Part shown: one piece after another, positions 8,560 to 16,934 of the stretch
Position numbering within the stretch: position 1 is the first letter of the stretch
Layout: each line of letters opens with the position of its first letter
Assembly (NCBI GenBank): GCA_900299185.1
Contig: OMIV01000068.1
Coordinates: 1 to 64,000 of the forward strand
From: Planctomycetaceae bacterium
Lineage (GTDB): Bacteria; Planctomycetota; Planctomycetia; Planctomycetales; Planctomycetaceae
Length of the DNA stretch: 64,000 nucleotides
Direction of reading: 5' to 3'
The notes under the pieces: model-generated
Seen by the model: only the letters and a program-made list of their open reading frames with translations
Told to the model about the DNA's origin: nothing
The model's database searches: none
Made by a program: the position numbers and the translations under genes

Positions 8560-9939
8560 ATGTCCGCTTCCTCGCATAGCGTCGGCTGTTCTGAATTTCG
8601 GCAAACTCTGAAGCAAAGTCGGCGCAGCTTTTTGAAGGCTGGAGCGATCGGCTTCACCGGAGCAGGGCTCGGCCTATCGGACGTTTTGCGAGCCAACGCG
8701 TCGTCAGCAGCGGCCAACAAAGAGCACTCGGTGATCATCCTCTGGATGCGCGGCGGACCTGCACATCAAGACATGTGGGATCCTAAGCCGTTGGCCCCGG
8801 TCGAGTACCGCGGCGAGTTCGGAGTGATGGACACCAACGTGCCCGGAATCCAGCTCTCGGACATGCTGCCGATGTGTGCTCGGATTCAAGACAAGTGGTC
8901 GATTCTCCGCAGCTTGTTCCACCACGATGCGGGGCACTCGGCCGCCGATCAGATTTGCTTTACGGGCTATAACTCGGGACCGAGCCCCGACGAGAACCTC
9001 TTTCCGAGCTGCGGTTCAATCGCAGCCAAGCAGCTTCAACATCTGACTCCCGAACTGCCGGCTTACGTGATGATTCCGAAGATGGTGCCCGGCACGGATT
9101 CGGCTTACTTGGGTGTGGCCTACAAGCCATTCGAGACTTTGGCTGATCCTGCCAAAGAGGGGCCGTTCTCGGTGCCGAACTTTGCGTTCGCCGACGGTGT
9201 GACGCTTGATCGCTTCAGTGACCGGCGCACGTTATTGCATGGCTTTGATCAGCTCCGCAAAGAGGTTGATCTGTCGGGCAAGATGGAAGCAATGGATCGG
9301 TTCGAGCAGCAAGCTTGGGGGTTGCTCTCAACGGACAAGGCTCGCCAGGCGTTCGATTTGGAAGCTGAGCCACATGCGATCCGCGAGCGTTACGGATTCA
9401 TGCCCGCGTTTGATCCGGGGGCTTCGAACCGTTGCGGTGCTCCGGCCTGGAGCCAGCGCATGCTGTTGGCTCGCCGACTTGTGGAAGCCGGAGTGCGAGT
9501 TGTCACCGTTGATCTGCGATGGTGGGACACTCACGTGAAAGGCTTCGAGTCTTTGCGACTTGGGTTCTTGCCGAGATTCGATCGAGCTTACTCGGCGCTG
9601 ATTGAGGATCTCGATCAACGTGGCTTGTTGAAGAACACTCTGGTTGTCGCATGGGGCGAGTTCGGTCGAACTCCGCGCGTCAACAACGACGCTGGACGAG
9701 ATCACTATCCCAACGTCTTCAGTGCCGCGTTAGCCGGTGGGCCGATCCAGGGAGGTCGAGTTGTGGGCGAGTCCGATGCGAAGGCAGCGTTTCCCAAGGC
9801 CAATCCGAAACCGCCTCAAGATGTGCTGGCCACGATCTACGCGCACTTGGGAGTAGACCCGACGCAGGTCTATCTCAATCGAGCCGGGCGACCGAACATC
9901 GTCTTGCCGTTCGGCAATCCGCTGCATGAGTTCTCCTAA
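8560..9939 (+). CDS. DUF1501 domain protein, Tat-exported
   Basis: 459 residues. QSRRSFLKAGAIGFTGAG is a twin-arginine signal. VIILWMRGGPAHQDMWDPKP, the SILRSLFHHDAGHSAA region, VAWGEFGRTPRVN and GRDHYPNVFSAALAGG are hallmark blocks of DUF1501, a family with an alkaline-phosphatase/sulfatase-like fold. The family's reaction is not established. A strong hairpin with a T-run (9971-10046) follows and may end the transcript. No PSD1 gene is adjacent, unlike the usual arrangement. Confidence 0.92.
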   Translation: MSASSHSVGCSEFRQTLKQSRRSFLKAGAIGFTGAGLGLSDVLRANASSAAANKEHSVIILWMRGGPAHQDMWDPKPLAPVEYRGEFGVMDTNVPGIQLSDMLPMCARIQDKWSILRSLFHHDAGHSAADQICFTGYNSGPSPDENLFPSCGSIAAKQLQHLTPELPAYVMIPKMVPGTDSAYLGVAYKPFETLADPAKEGPFSVPNFAFADGVTLDRFSDRRTLLHGFDQLRKEVDLSGKMEAMDRFEQQAWGLLSTDKARQAFDLEAEPHAIRERYGFMPAFDPGASNRCGAPAWSQRMLLARRLVEAGVRVVTVDLRWWDTHVKGFESLRLGFLPRFDRAYSALIEDLDQRGLLKNTLVVAWGEFGRTPRVNNDAGRDHYPNVFSAALAGGPIQGGRVVGESDAKAAFPKANPKPPQDVLATIYAHLGVDPTQVYLNRAGRPNIVLPFGNPLHEFS

Positions 9940-9970
9940 GACTCATTCATCACACCTTGAATTCGCTGCT

Positions 9971-10046
9971 GGGGACGAAAGTGACTGTTGATGCCGTCAG
10001 GAGAAAATCCTGAAACGAGCCTCGGTCTCTTTCGTCCCCTTTTTTG
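9971..10046 (+). terminator. Long-armed intrinsic terminator or structured leader
   Basis: GGGGACGAAAG (9971-9981) pairs perfectly with CTTTCGTCCCC (10029-10039) and is followed at once by a T7 run. The 47-base loop contains a second hairpin (CAGGA 9998-10002 with TCCTG 10008-10012). It lies 31 bases after the DUF1501 stop and about 50 bases before the cupin start. Confidence 0.7.
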
Positions 10047-10095
10047 TTTCTGCATTAAGCTCCGTCGCCGACCTCATCTCAAGGAGTTCAACATT

Positions 10096-10578
10096 ATGGC
10101 CGCGTCAGCTCTGCCGTTTGGCATTCCCGATCTTGTGATCAAAGCCATTCCCGAAGACGAACGTTTGTGGGTGCCGCAAGCTCCCAACGTTTGGTTTCGA
10201 CCGCTGTTCCTCAATACGGTCGCTGGCGAGTGGATCAACTTGTTGCGAGTTCGTCGCGCGGGCGTGTTGAGTCGGCATCGTCATCCAGCTCCCGTGCATG
10301 GCTATGTCATCAAGGGAAGCTGGCGGTATCTCGAACATGATTGGACCGCCGTTGAAGGCACCTATGTCTTCGAGCCGCCCGGGGAGATTCATACTCTGAC
10401 CGTCGATAACGCCGACGAGATGATCACGCTGTTTCATGTCTGCGGCGCATTGATCTACTTCGACGAGAATCACAAAGCCGTTGGTTATGACGACGTGCAT
10501 CGCAAGATCGAGATGTGCCAGAAGCACTATGAAGAAGTTGGCCTGGGTGCGGACTACGTCAAGAACTTCATCCGGTAG
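10096..10578 (+). CDS. Cupin protein of the 2,4'-dihydroxyacetophenone dioxygenase-like family
   Basis: 160 residues. ATG 10096 follows AAGGAG at a spacing of 9. The single cupin barrel has LSRHRHPAPVHGYVIKGSWRY (metal-binding His plus the glycine turn) and YVFEPPGEIHTL, with conserved HxH...E/H ligands. The EDERLWVPQAPNVWFRPL lead-in matches the family named after 2,4'-dihydroxyacetophenone dioxygenase. The real substrate is unknown; a non-haem Fe(II) or other metal enzyme in the cytoplasm is inferred. Confidence 0.8.
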   Translation: MAASALPFGIPDLVIKAIPEDERLWVPQAPNVWFRPLFLNTVAGEWINLLRVRRAGVLSRHRHPAPVHGYVIKGSWRYLEHDWTAVEGTYVFEPPGEIHTLTVDNADEMITLFHVCGALIYFDENHKAVGYDDVHRKIEMCQKHYEEVGLGADYVKNFIR

Positions 10579-10650
10579 CATGTCACTCGTTGAGCGTTGA
10601 GTCGTGAAACAAGCTGCGGAACCTCGCGGTTAAGAAATAAGGCATCGCAC

Positions 10651-11517
10651 GTGGAAGCTATCAACACGTCACTTCGGTTGGCCGTCATCGCACGCGATCA
10701 AAGCGAACGAGTGCAGCGCGCTTGGGCCGAGATCTCAACCTTGCTGGCTAAGACTCAAGGCGTCGAAATCGTGGCGGCGGCGGTTACTGAGGACATTGAT
10801 CTCTCGCAGCTCGATGTGGATCTGGTGCTGGTGCTCGGCGGCGATGGAGCCATCTTGCGAGCCTGTCGCCAAATGGGACGTCGGCAGATTCCGATTCTGG
10901 GCGTGAATCTGGGTCGGCTTGGCTTCTTGGCGGACCTCACACCCGAAGAGCTGCATGAGCACATCAGCTTGCTGGTGCAGCGGCAGTTTGAGGTCGTTGA
11001 GCATGTGATGTTGGACGTGGCTCATCAGCAAGCGACGGGCAAGGTCGAGCATTTCTTAGGTCTGAATGAAGTCGCCATTAGCGGTGCAGAGACACTGCAG
11101 ATGATTGAGGTCGGACTGAGCATCGACGAAGAGCTAGTCACGACCTACAGCTGCGATGCGTTGCTGGTTTGCACGCCGGTTGGTTCGACGGCTCATAGTT
11201 TGTCGGCAGGAGGCCCGGCTATTCGGCAAGACTTGCCTGTGTTTCTTGTGACACCCATTTGCCCGCACGCGCTTTCGAATCGTCCGGTTGTCGATAGTGC
11301 CGATCGGACGTACCGACTCAACTTTCGCAAGTCGCGCGGCGCAACGGTGCTGGTGATCGACGGTCAAATTCGACGACCGGTGCATGAAGGTGATAGCGTT
11401 GAAGTGCGACGTGCGGATGTGACCTTCAAGCTCGCCAAGGTGAAGGGGCATAGCTACTACCGCACCTTGCAAAAGAAGCTCGGTTGGAGCGGTCAGCCGA
11501 ACTATGTGGCGAGGTAA
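10651..11517 (+). CDS. nadK: NAD kinase
   Basis: 288 residues if started at GTG 10651, which follows AAGG by eight bases; an upstream TTG at 10597 would add 18 unsupported residues. It phosphorylates NAD to NADP. Key blocks are VLVLGGDGAILRACR (GGDG), PILGVNLGRLGFLADL, NEVAI, CDALLVCTPVGSTAHSLSAGGP and ICPHALSNRPVV, all standard for the ATP-NAD kinase family. Cytoplasmic, housekeeping. The length matches the family. Confidence 0.92.
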   Translation: MEAINTSLRLAVIARDQSERVQRAWAEISTLLAKTQGVEIVAAAVTEDIDLSQLDVDLVLVLGGDGAILRACRQMGRRQIPILGVNLGRLGFLADLTPEELHEHISLLVQRQFEVVEHVMLDVAHQQATGKVEHFLGLNEVAISGAETLQMIEVGLSIDEELVTTYSCDALLVCTPVGSTAHSLSAGGPAIRQDLPVFLVTPICPHALSNRPVVDSADRTYRLNFRKSRGATVLVIDGQIRRPVHEGDSVEVRRADVTFKLAKVKGHSYYRTLQKKLGWSGQPNYVAR

Positions 11518-11544
11518 CTTCTTCGTGCGTTCTGGGTGCGAGTC

Positions 11545-11955
11545 ATGAGCAATGACGATCACGGAAGCGATGCGGTGGCGTTGTTGGCAACAGCGGTCGT
11601 GCTGGTGCTGGGATCTGCCTTTTGCTCGCTGATGGTGCTGTTTGTCGCCGAGAACGCGACGCAAGCTCTAATTACTTCGTCCTGCGTGATTGGTGGCATC
11701 ATATGTTTGATTTGGATGCTTCGTGGGGACTCAGATTCGAATGCGCGTCGCAACCAACAGACCTGGTTGAAAATCTTCCGCAAACGCAAAAAGAAGACTG
11801 CCTATCGAGCGACTCGTGTGACGAAAAATGCACCTCAGCCCGAAGAGTGGGGGCAGAATCGCCCTCCATCTGTTGAGAGCGTGCGTGAAATCAAGCAAGC
11901 GACCGATGGAATGAGAAACTGGTCGCCTAAGTCGATCGACGAGAAGTCCAAGTAA
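11545..11955 (+). CDS. Small two-helix membrane protein of unknown function
   Basis: 136 residues from ATG 11545. Two hydrophobic helices (about residues 11-35 and 42-62) are followed by a basic, probably cytoplasmic tail with KTWLKIFRKRKKKT-like composition. It lies 27 bases after nadK and may be co-transcribed. No family recognised. Confidence 0.6.
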   Translation: MSNDDHGSDAVALLATAVVLVLGSAFCSLMVLFVAENATQALITSSCVIGGIICLIWMLRGDSDSNARRNQQTWLKIFRKRKKKTAYRATRVTKNAPQPEEWGQNRPPSVESVREIKQATDGMRNWSPKSIDEKSK

Positions 11956-12028
11956 GTGGCGCCCTGGAGTTAAGTCCGTAACGCTTACGACAAAGTCCTG
12001 TTTGTGTCACTCATTCGAGGATGTCTTG

Positions 12029-13306
12029 ATGGAAAACTCCGTTGATGGGCTGCCTGACTTCAATCCTCCGAGTGACTTCAAGATCTACCCAGAGTTCATT
12101 GGGGCTGCTCCGCGCGAGGTTCCCGACAGCGTGAAGCACGGGCGGTTGGCACGCAGTCGGCGATGGTCGCTGTGGATGCTGCTCTTCGCAGGGAAGCTCT
12201 GCATCATCCTGTCGCCCTTCGACTTCATCGCGACTCTTTCGCTCTATTTCTTGCCGCTGGGCTACTTGTTCTGGTTTGGTCTGGCGCTGTGTGCCATCGG
12301 AGTCATCACTTATCGCTCAGCCTCTAGCTTGAAACAGGCTTTGAAGTACGTGACCGATGGAGAGGTCGCTCCGGCGCAAGTGCTCGGAATGCAGATCAAT
12401 CCGACGCTCTATGTGAACGGCTCGCCGACCAGCTTTGTGATCTTCACTCAAGTGCTGTTGCGCAGCCCGCTCAATCAGCAGTTGGTTGTTCGAGAGTTGC
12501 GGTCCGGTGCATTAAGCAGTTCTCAGCCGTCGGCGGGGCGACCGAAGTTCAAGGTCGGGGACTATGTCGCAGTGACCTGGCTACCCGGTGAGTTCGAGTC
12601 GACATTGCAGATCATTGACTACTTGGAAATCATCCCGGATGCCTGCTTGGTGCGTGAGAACAAGGATGCGAGCCCGTGGGGAGCGATCGCCATCGTTGCG
12701 ACGGTTTTCTTTTTCTTCTTCTCGCTGGGGTGGATGATTTATTCCCTCGGACGATTCGAACCGATCGACGGCGTCGGGCAAATGGGGCTGGTCATGTTGA
12801 CCAGTGCGGTGCTCGGGATCGCTGTGCCAATCATCTGGAGCGTGCTCAGTCGACGGAGGGAGCGGCAGCTAGCGGCTCGCAATCAAGAGGCGGCTGCAAC
12901 GGGGGATGTTGTCATCGTTCCTACAGCCAAGACCGGGCTCTTTATGGGGCTCCTCATTCTCGCTGGCAGTGGGTTGATCGGTACTGCTTGCGTGATGGGG
13001 TTTGCTATGAGTGCCAACGCGTTGCTGGATCATGGGCCAGTCGAAGATGAAAAGCCGGTGCTCATTTCCGAGATGGTGATGGTCACTCACAACTACATCT
13101 TTCGGGAGTACAAGATCGAGTACCACTTCAACAACGACCAAAAGAAACGCAGCCTGTTGACGACTCCTCAGCACATCATGCAGTTTCGAGGAAACCACGG
13201 AGTCGCGAAGATCAAACGCGGTTATTTCGGTTGGCGTTGGATTAGCGATCTTGAGCCAGCTCTCGATCCGCAGTTACTCAACAACAGGCAAAAGGCTCGG
13301 CGATAA
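12029..13306 (+). CDS. Multi-pass membrane protein, DUF3592-like
   Basis: 425 residues. ATG 12029 is preferred to an upstream TTG. Hydrophobic segments lie at about 50-72, 78-102, 222-245, 252-275 and 303-325. The soluble part after the second segment (GEVAPAQVLGMQINPTLYVNG...) is a beta-rich module like those of DUF3592 membrane proteins, and the C-terminal part (VTHNYIFREYKIEYHF) repeats that character. Function unknown. It may form an operon with the small membrane protein before it. Confidence 0.65.
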   Translation: MENSVDGLPDFNPPSDFKIYPEFIGAAPREVPDSVKHGRLARSRRWSLWMLLFAGKLCIILSPFDFIATLSLYFLPLGYLFWFGLALCAIGVITYRSASSLKQALKYVTDGEVAPAQVLGMQINPTLYVNGSPTSFVIFTQVLLRSPLNQQLVVRELRSGALSSSQPSAGRPKFKVGDYVAVTWLPGEFESTLQIIDYLEIIPDACLVRENKDASPWGAIAIVATVFFFFFSLGWMIYSLGRFEPIDGVGQMGLVMLTSAVLGIAVPIIWSVLSRRRERQLAARNQEAAATGDVVIVPTAKTGLFMGLLILAGSGLIGTACVMGFAMSANALLDHGPVEDEKPVLISEMVMVTHNYIFREYKIEYHFNNDQKKRSLLTTPQHIMQFRGNHGVAKIKRGYFGWRWISDLEPALDPQLLNNRQKARR

Positions 13307-13356
13307 CTCCGACTTCGTTCATTCGCCGCGCAGGTTAAACCACAGAGGCAAGTGCC

Positions 13357-14847
13357 ATGACAATCCATCGTTCGAATGCCTGCTTGTCGCGCCGACATTT
13401 CTTGGCAGCTCAAGGCTTTGGTCTGGGCGCGATGGCGTTGGATTGGCTGCTGCAACAAGACGAGGCTCGGGCCGAAGCGCCGAAGCCGAACCTCGAACGC
13501 GGCGTCTTTGATCTCGTTCCCAAGCGACCGATGCACGAGCCGCAAGCCACTGCGATGGTCTCGATGTTTATGCAAGGAGGACCATCGCACTTGGACCTCA
13601 CGGACAGAAAATTGGAGCTTGAGAAACGGCATCTCCAAAACTTCTCGGGAGAGATCAAGTACGACAACGCCGCCGAGGCTTCGGCAAAGCTGTGGGCCGG
13701 ACCGTGGAAGTGGCGGCACTTTGGTGATGTGGGTGTGGAACTCAGCGAACTCATTCCACACATGGGTTCGATCGCCGACGACATGACGTTGATTCGTTCG
13801 ATGCACACCGGCGTCAACAATCACGGGCAGTCCATCTACGCGCTGCACAATGGCCGCATCACTGGAGGCCGACCGGTCTTGGGTTCATGGCTGACCTATG
13901 CCTTGGGTTCGGTGGCCAGCAACTTGCCTGCGTTCGTCGTCCTTTCGGATCCGGGAGGATTGCCCGTGCTCGGTACCGACTGTTGGGCGAATGGTTGGTT
14001 GCCTTCGCTCTATCAAGGCACAGTCGTCCGGCCGCGCGAGCCTCGGATTCTGAATCTCGATCCTCCGCCGAAGTTGGCTGGAGTGCCTCAAGAGAAGTAC
14101 TTGTCGTTCCTGCGAGACATCAATCAGAAGCATCTGTCCGAGCATCCGGGTGAGTCGGATCTCGCGGCTCGCATGCAGACTTACGAACTGGCAGCGCGGA
14201 TGCAGACAGCCGCCAAAGAGGCGTTGGATCTGTCTCAAGAGACCGAGGCCACTCAGAAAATGTATGGCCTCGATCAAGATGCTTCGCGCGAGTACGGGAC
14301 GAGATGCTTGATTGCTCGGCGCTTGATCGAACGCGGAGTGCGGTTCGTGCAGATGTACACATCGACTCAACAGTGGGATCATCACGGCAACATCGAGAAG
14401 GCGTTACCGGCCTCGTGCAAGAAGGTTGATCAACCTGCGGCGGCGTTGGTGAAGGACTTGAAGCAACGCGGTTTGCTTGATTCGACCGTCGTGCATTGGG
14501 GTGGTGAAATGGGCCGGCTGCCGGTCATTCAGAATGAGAAGAATGTCGGGCGCGACCACAACACTTACGGCTTCACCTCATGGGTGGCAGGCGGTGGGTT
14601 CAAGGCCGGTTACGTGCATGGCGAGACCGACGAATTCGGACACAAGGCGGTAAAGGACGTCGTCAATCACTACGACTATCACGCGACGCTGCTGCACTTG
14701 TTCGGGCTGGATGCGGGCAAGCTGTCGTTCGCTCGGCCAGGAGGAGTCGGAACGTTGCTGGATGGTCAGCCCGGCAAGATCGTTGGCGACTTGTTGAAGC
14801 GTCCTCCCGCGGCAACGGCACCCATCGGTGGATCGGCGACGACGTAA
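13357..14847 (+). CDS. DUF1501 domain protein, Tat-exported
   Basis: 496 residues with a Tat-type leader (LSRRHFLAAQGFGLGAMAL). Conserved DUF1501 blocks are [61 protein letters not shown] and VGRDHNTYGFTSWVAGGG, with HWGGEMGR in place of the usual WGTEFGR. Periplasmic or surface location is inferred; activity unknown. It is followed by a hairpin at 14907-14926. The closest PSD1 gene is two genes downstream. Confidence 0.92.
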   Translation: MTIHRSNACLSRRHFLAAQGFGLGAMALDWLLQQDEARAEAPKPNLERGVFDLVPKRPMHEPQATAMVSMFMQGGPSHLDLTDRKLELEKRHLQNFSGEIKYDNAAEASAKLWAGPWKWRHFGDVGVELSELIPHMGSIADDMTLIRSMHTGVNNHGQSIYALHNGRITGGRPVLGSWLTYALGSVASNLPAFVVLSDPGGLPVLGTDCWANGWLPSLYQGTVVRPREPRILNLDPPPKLAGVPQEKYLSFLRDINQKHLSEHPGESDLAARMQTYELAARMQTAAKEALDLSQETEATQKMYGLDQDASREYGTRCLIARRLIERGVRFVQMYTSTQQWDHHGNIEKALPASCKKVDQPAAALVKDLKQRGLLDSTVVHWGGEMGRLPVIQNEKNVGRDHNTYGFTSWVAGGGFKAGYVHGETDEFGHKAVKDVVNHYDYHATLLHLFGLDAGKLSFARPGGVGTLLDGQPGKIVGDLLKRPPAATAPIGGSATT

Positions 14848-14906
14848 GGACGCACAACATTCAATCGCCGCAAACAGGCGGCTGGTTCGGTCTATCGAAC
14901 GACTCG

Positions 14907-14926
14907 TCGAGCCTCAGCAGGCTCGA
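14907..14926 (+). terminator. Hairpin after DUF1501 gene
   Basis: Perfect 8-bp stem (14907-14914 with 14919-14926) and CAGC loop, 60 bases after the stop. No T-run follows directly, so it may be a weak terminator or a mRNA 3'-end stabiliser. Confidence 0.4.
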
Positions 14927-15074
14927 TAAGTGATGCAATCGCTACGGCCCCGACGATCCGGTGGCTTTTTCTAAACGTTGAAGTCTCGTTGAAACGAATA
15001 CCCCCGACGTTGCCGAAAGCCAACATAGGCTAGAGCACCCGAAGTCGCTGCTCATGACCTGTTGGGAGCCCGCC

Positions 15075-15578
15075 ATGCGTGTGACTGTCCGTGACTTGAT
15101 GACGCTCGATCCGGTCACTGTCGATGCCAACGCCACAATCGGCGAAACCATCAACCTGATCCTCAACCGCGCCGTTGGCGAGGTCTACGTCCGCAATTCG
15201 GAAGGCCAACTGCTGGGGGCCGTGTCCGACTATGCGGTCCTGAAAGCGCGGCTCAATCGGACCGCTGCCGAGCAGCCCATCACTTCCATCATGAGCCGAG
15301 CGTTGGTGGTGCTAAATCCGAATGCCACGTTGGAGTCAGTCGCGGGTTCGTTCCGGGATAGTTGCCACGGCCAGGTTGCCGTTGTGGAAGACGGAAAAGT
15401 GATCGGCCAACTTGGTCGCCGGGACGTTCTGCGAGCGCTGCTGGTGCTTGATGAAATCCGCACCGAGTCGGAACGTCATCGTCGCTTTGAAGAAGGCTTG
15501 CCTCGCGCAGCTAAGCCGCATGTCGCGATGTCGTTTAGCGACGAGCGTCGTATGGACGGAGTGGTCAGCGGAGCCTGA
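15075..15578 (+). CDS. CBS-domain pair protein
   Basis: 167 residues from ATG 15075. Two CBS motifs are visible: VRDLMTLDPVTVDANATIGE...VYVRNSEGQLLGAVSDYAVL, then SIMSRALVVLNPNATLESVA...VAVVEDGKVIGQLGRRDVL. Tandem CBS domains form a Bateman module that binds adenosyl nucleotides and usually regulates a partner. There is no fused catalytic domain, so it is a free-standing sensor. The C-terminal ~35 residues are polar and probably disordered. Confidence 0.88.
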   Translation: MRVTVRDLMTLDPVTVDANATIGETINLILNRAVGEVYVRNSEGQLLGAVSDYAVLKARLNRTAAEQPITSIMSRALVVLNPNATLESVAGSFRDSCHGQVAVVEDGKVIGQLGRRDVLRALLVLDEIRTESERHRRFEEGLPRAAKPHVAMSFSDERRMDGVVSGA

Positions 15579-15800
15579 CGCCCGGCGAGTTGTCGCGGTC
15601 CGAAGCTGTGGCCGGATTGGACACTCTCTGAGAAGTGGTCATCGTTGCGACTGCGATGCGGTTGTCGCACGTTCGACGCGCTGCCTTTTGCTTTAACGGT
15701 CCCTGGAAGAATGAGTGCACTCGCAAGAGCGTCACTTATTGCTGACCGTTGAAGGTTGCGTGGTGGCGACGATGAATTTCACTTTGAAGGAGACTCGCGG

Positions 15801-16733
15801 ATGTTGCTGAATCAAGTTCGGAAGACGCGTCGTCACGCGCTCTTGTGTTTGTTGAGTGGCTGGTTGATCGCCCTCACGACGACAGGACTGCGAGCTCAAG
15901 ACGCGACGAGCGTCACCGCGACTGAGCCCATTCAACAAGGCCAGCGTGTGTATTCGATCGGCCATAGCTTTCATGTCTTCATGCCAGCGATCCTCAACAA
16001 CCTAGCCAAGGACGCGAAGATTGCTGATCACACACAAGTCGGCTTGTCGTCGATCGGCGGTTCGCGAGTTATCCAGCACTGGAATGTGGCGGATGACAAA
16101 TTCAAATCCAAAGAGTTGCTGACGGCGGGCAATGTCGACGTTGTGACGATGGCCCCGATCTTTTTGCCCGATGATGGCATCGAAAAGTTCGTGAGCTTAG
16201 CCGTCGAACATAACCCTAAGATCCGCATCACCCTGCAAGAGTTCTGGCTGCCATTTGATTGGTATGACCCGCCAGTCATGAAGGCTGGACCTGACAAAGA
16301 TCACAACTCGCCGACGATCGAAGACTTGCGCAAGCGACATGCTCCGTACTTCGAGTCGATGGACGAGCAAGTACGGCAGCTCAATCAGAAGTTGGGCAAG
16401 ACCGTGGTCTATGTCGCTCCTGTCGGGCAAGCAGTCATCGCCCTGCGTGAAAAGATCGTGGCTGGCGAAGTTCCCGTGCTGACTAAGCAACAAGATCTTT
16501 TCACGGACCCGATCGGCCACGCTCGACCTCCGCTGCAAGCGTTGGTGGCCTATTGCCACTTCGCGTCGATCTACCGGCGCAGCCCCGTCGGCCTTCCCGT
16601 GCCCGCAGTCATGGGAGGGGGCAAAGATCTGAAGTACGACGACAAGCTGGTGAAGATCCTTCAGGAGATTGCTTGGGACGCTGTGACTTCTCATCCGCTG
16701 AGTGGCGTTCGCAAGGAGAACAAGCCCCAGTAG
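15801..16733 (+). CDS. Secreted SGNH-hydrolase-like protein
   Basis: 310 residues. ATG 15801 follows GAAGGAGA with good spacing. The signal peptide ends near LRAQ. VYSIGHSFHVFMPAIL resembles the GDS block of SGNH/GDSL hydrolases (Ser in GHSFH), and VVTMAPIFLPDDGI and RITLQEFWLPFDW occupy later conserved-block positions. Esterase or deacetylase activity in the periplasm is inferred only. A perfect palindrome (16761-16785) lies 28 bases after the stop. Confidence 0.6.
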   Translation: MLLNQVRKTRRHALLCLLSGWLIALTTTGLRAQDATSVTATEPIQQGQRVYSIGHSFHVFMPAILNNLAKDAKIADHTQVGLSSIGGSRVIQHWNVADDKFKSKELLTAGNVDVVTMAPIFLPDDGIEKFVSLAVEHNPKIRITLQEFWLPFDWYDPPVMKAGPDKDHNSPTIEDLRKRHAPYFESMDEQVRQLNQKLGKTVVYVAPVGQAVIALREKIVAGEVPVLTKQQDLFTDPIGHARPPLQALVAYCHFASIYRRSPVGLPVPAVMGGGKDLKYDDKLVKILQEIAWDAVTSHPLSGVRKENKPQ

Positions 16734-16760
16734 CACGTCGGCGCTTGAGCGTCGCATTCT

Positions 16761-16785
16761 CGGCGAGTCGATGAGCGACTCGCCG
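16761..16785. repeat. Palindromic repeat, GCGACTCGCC type
   Basis: Perfect 10-bp stem (16761-16770 with 16776-16785) and 5-base loop in the spacer before the PSD1 gene. The core GCGACTCGCC recurs in the nested palindromes at 59922-59942, and both copies are followed within about 15 bases by GCTCAG. Confidence 0.55.
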
Positions 16786-16934
16786 ATGTCGCTCAGCTTG
16801 AGATGGCATCTCGATAGTTCTCGGCGCGGTGGCAATGTTGTTCTAATGGTTGCGTGTCATGACTCGACAACGGTCCGACTATCAGTCGACCGTTCGTCGA
16901 CGTCGAAGCTGACGCGATCGGGAGAACTTTGCTG

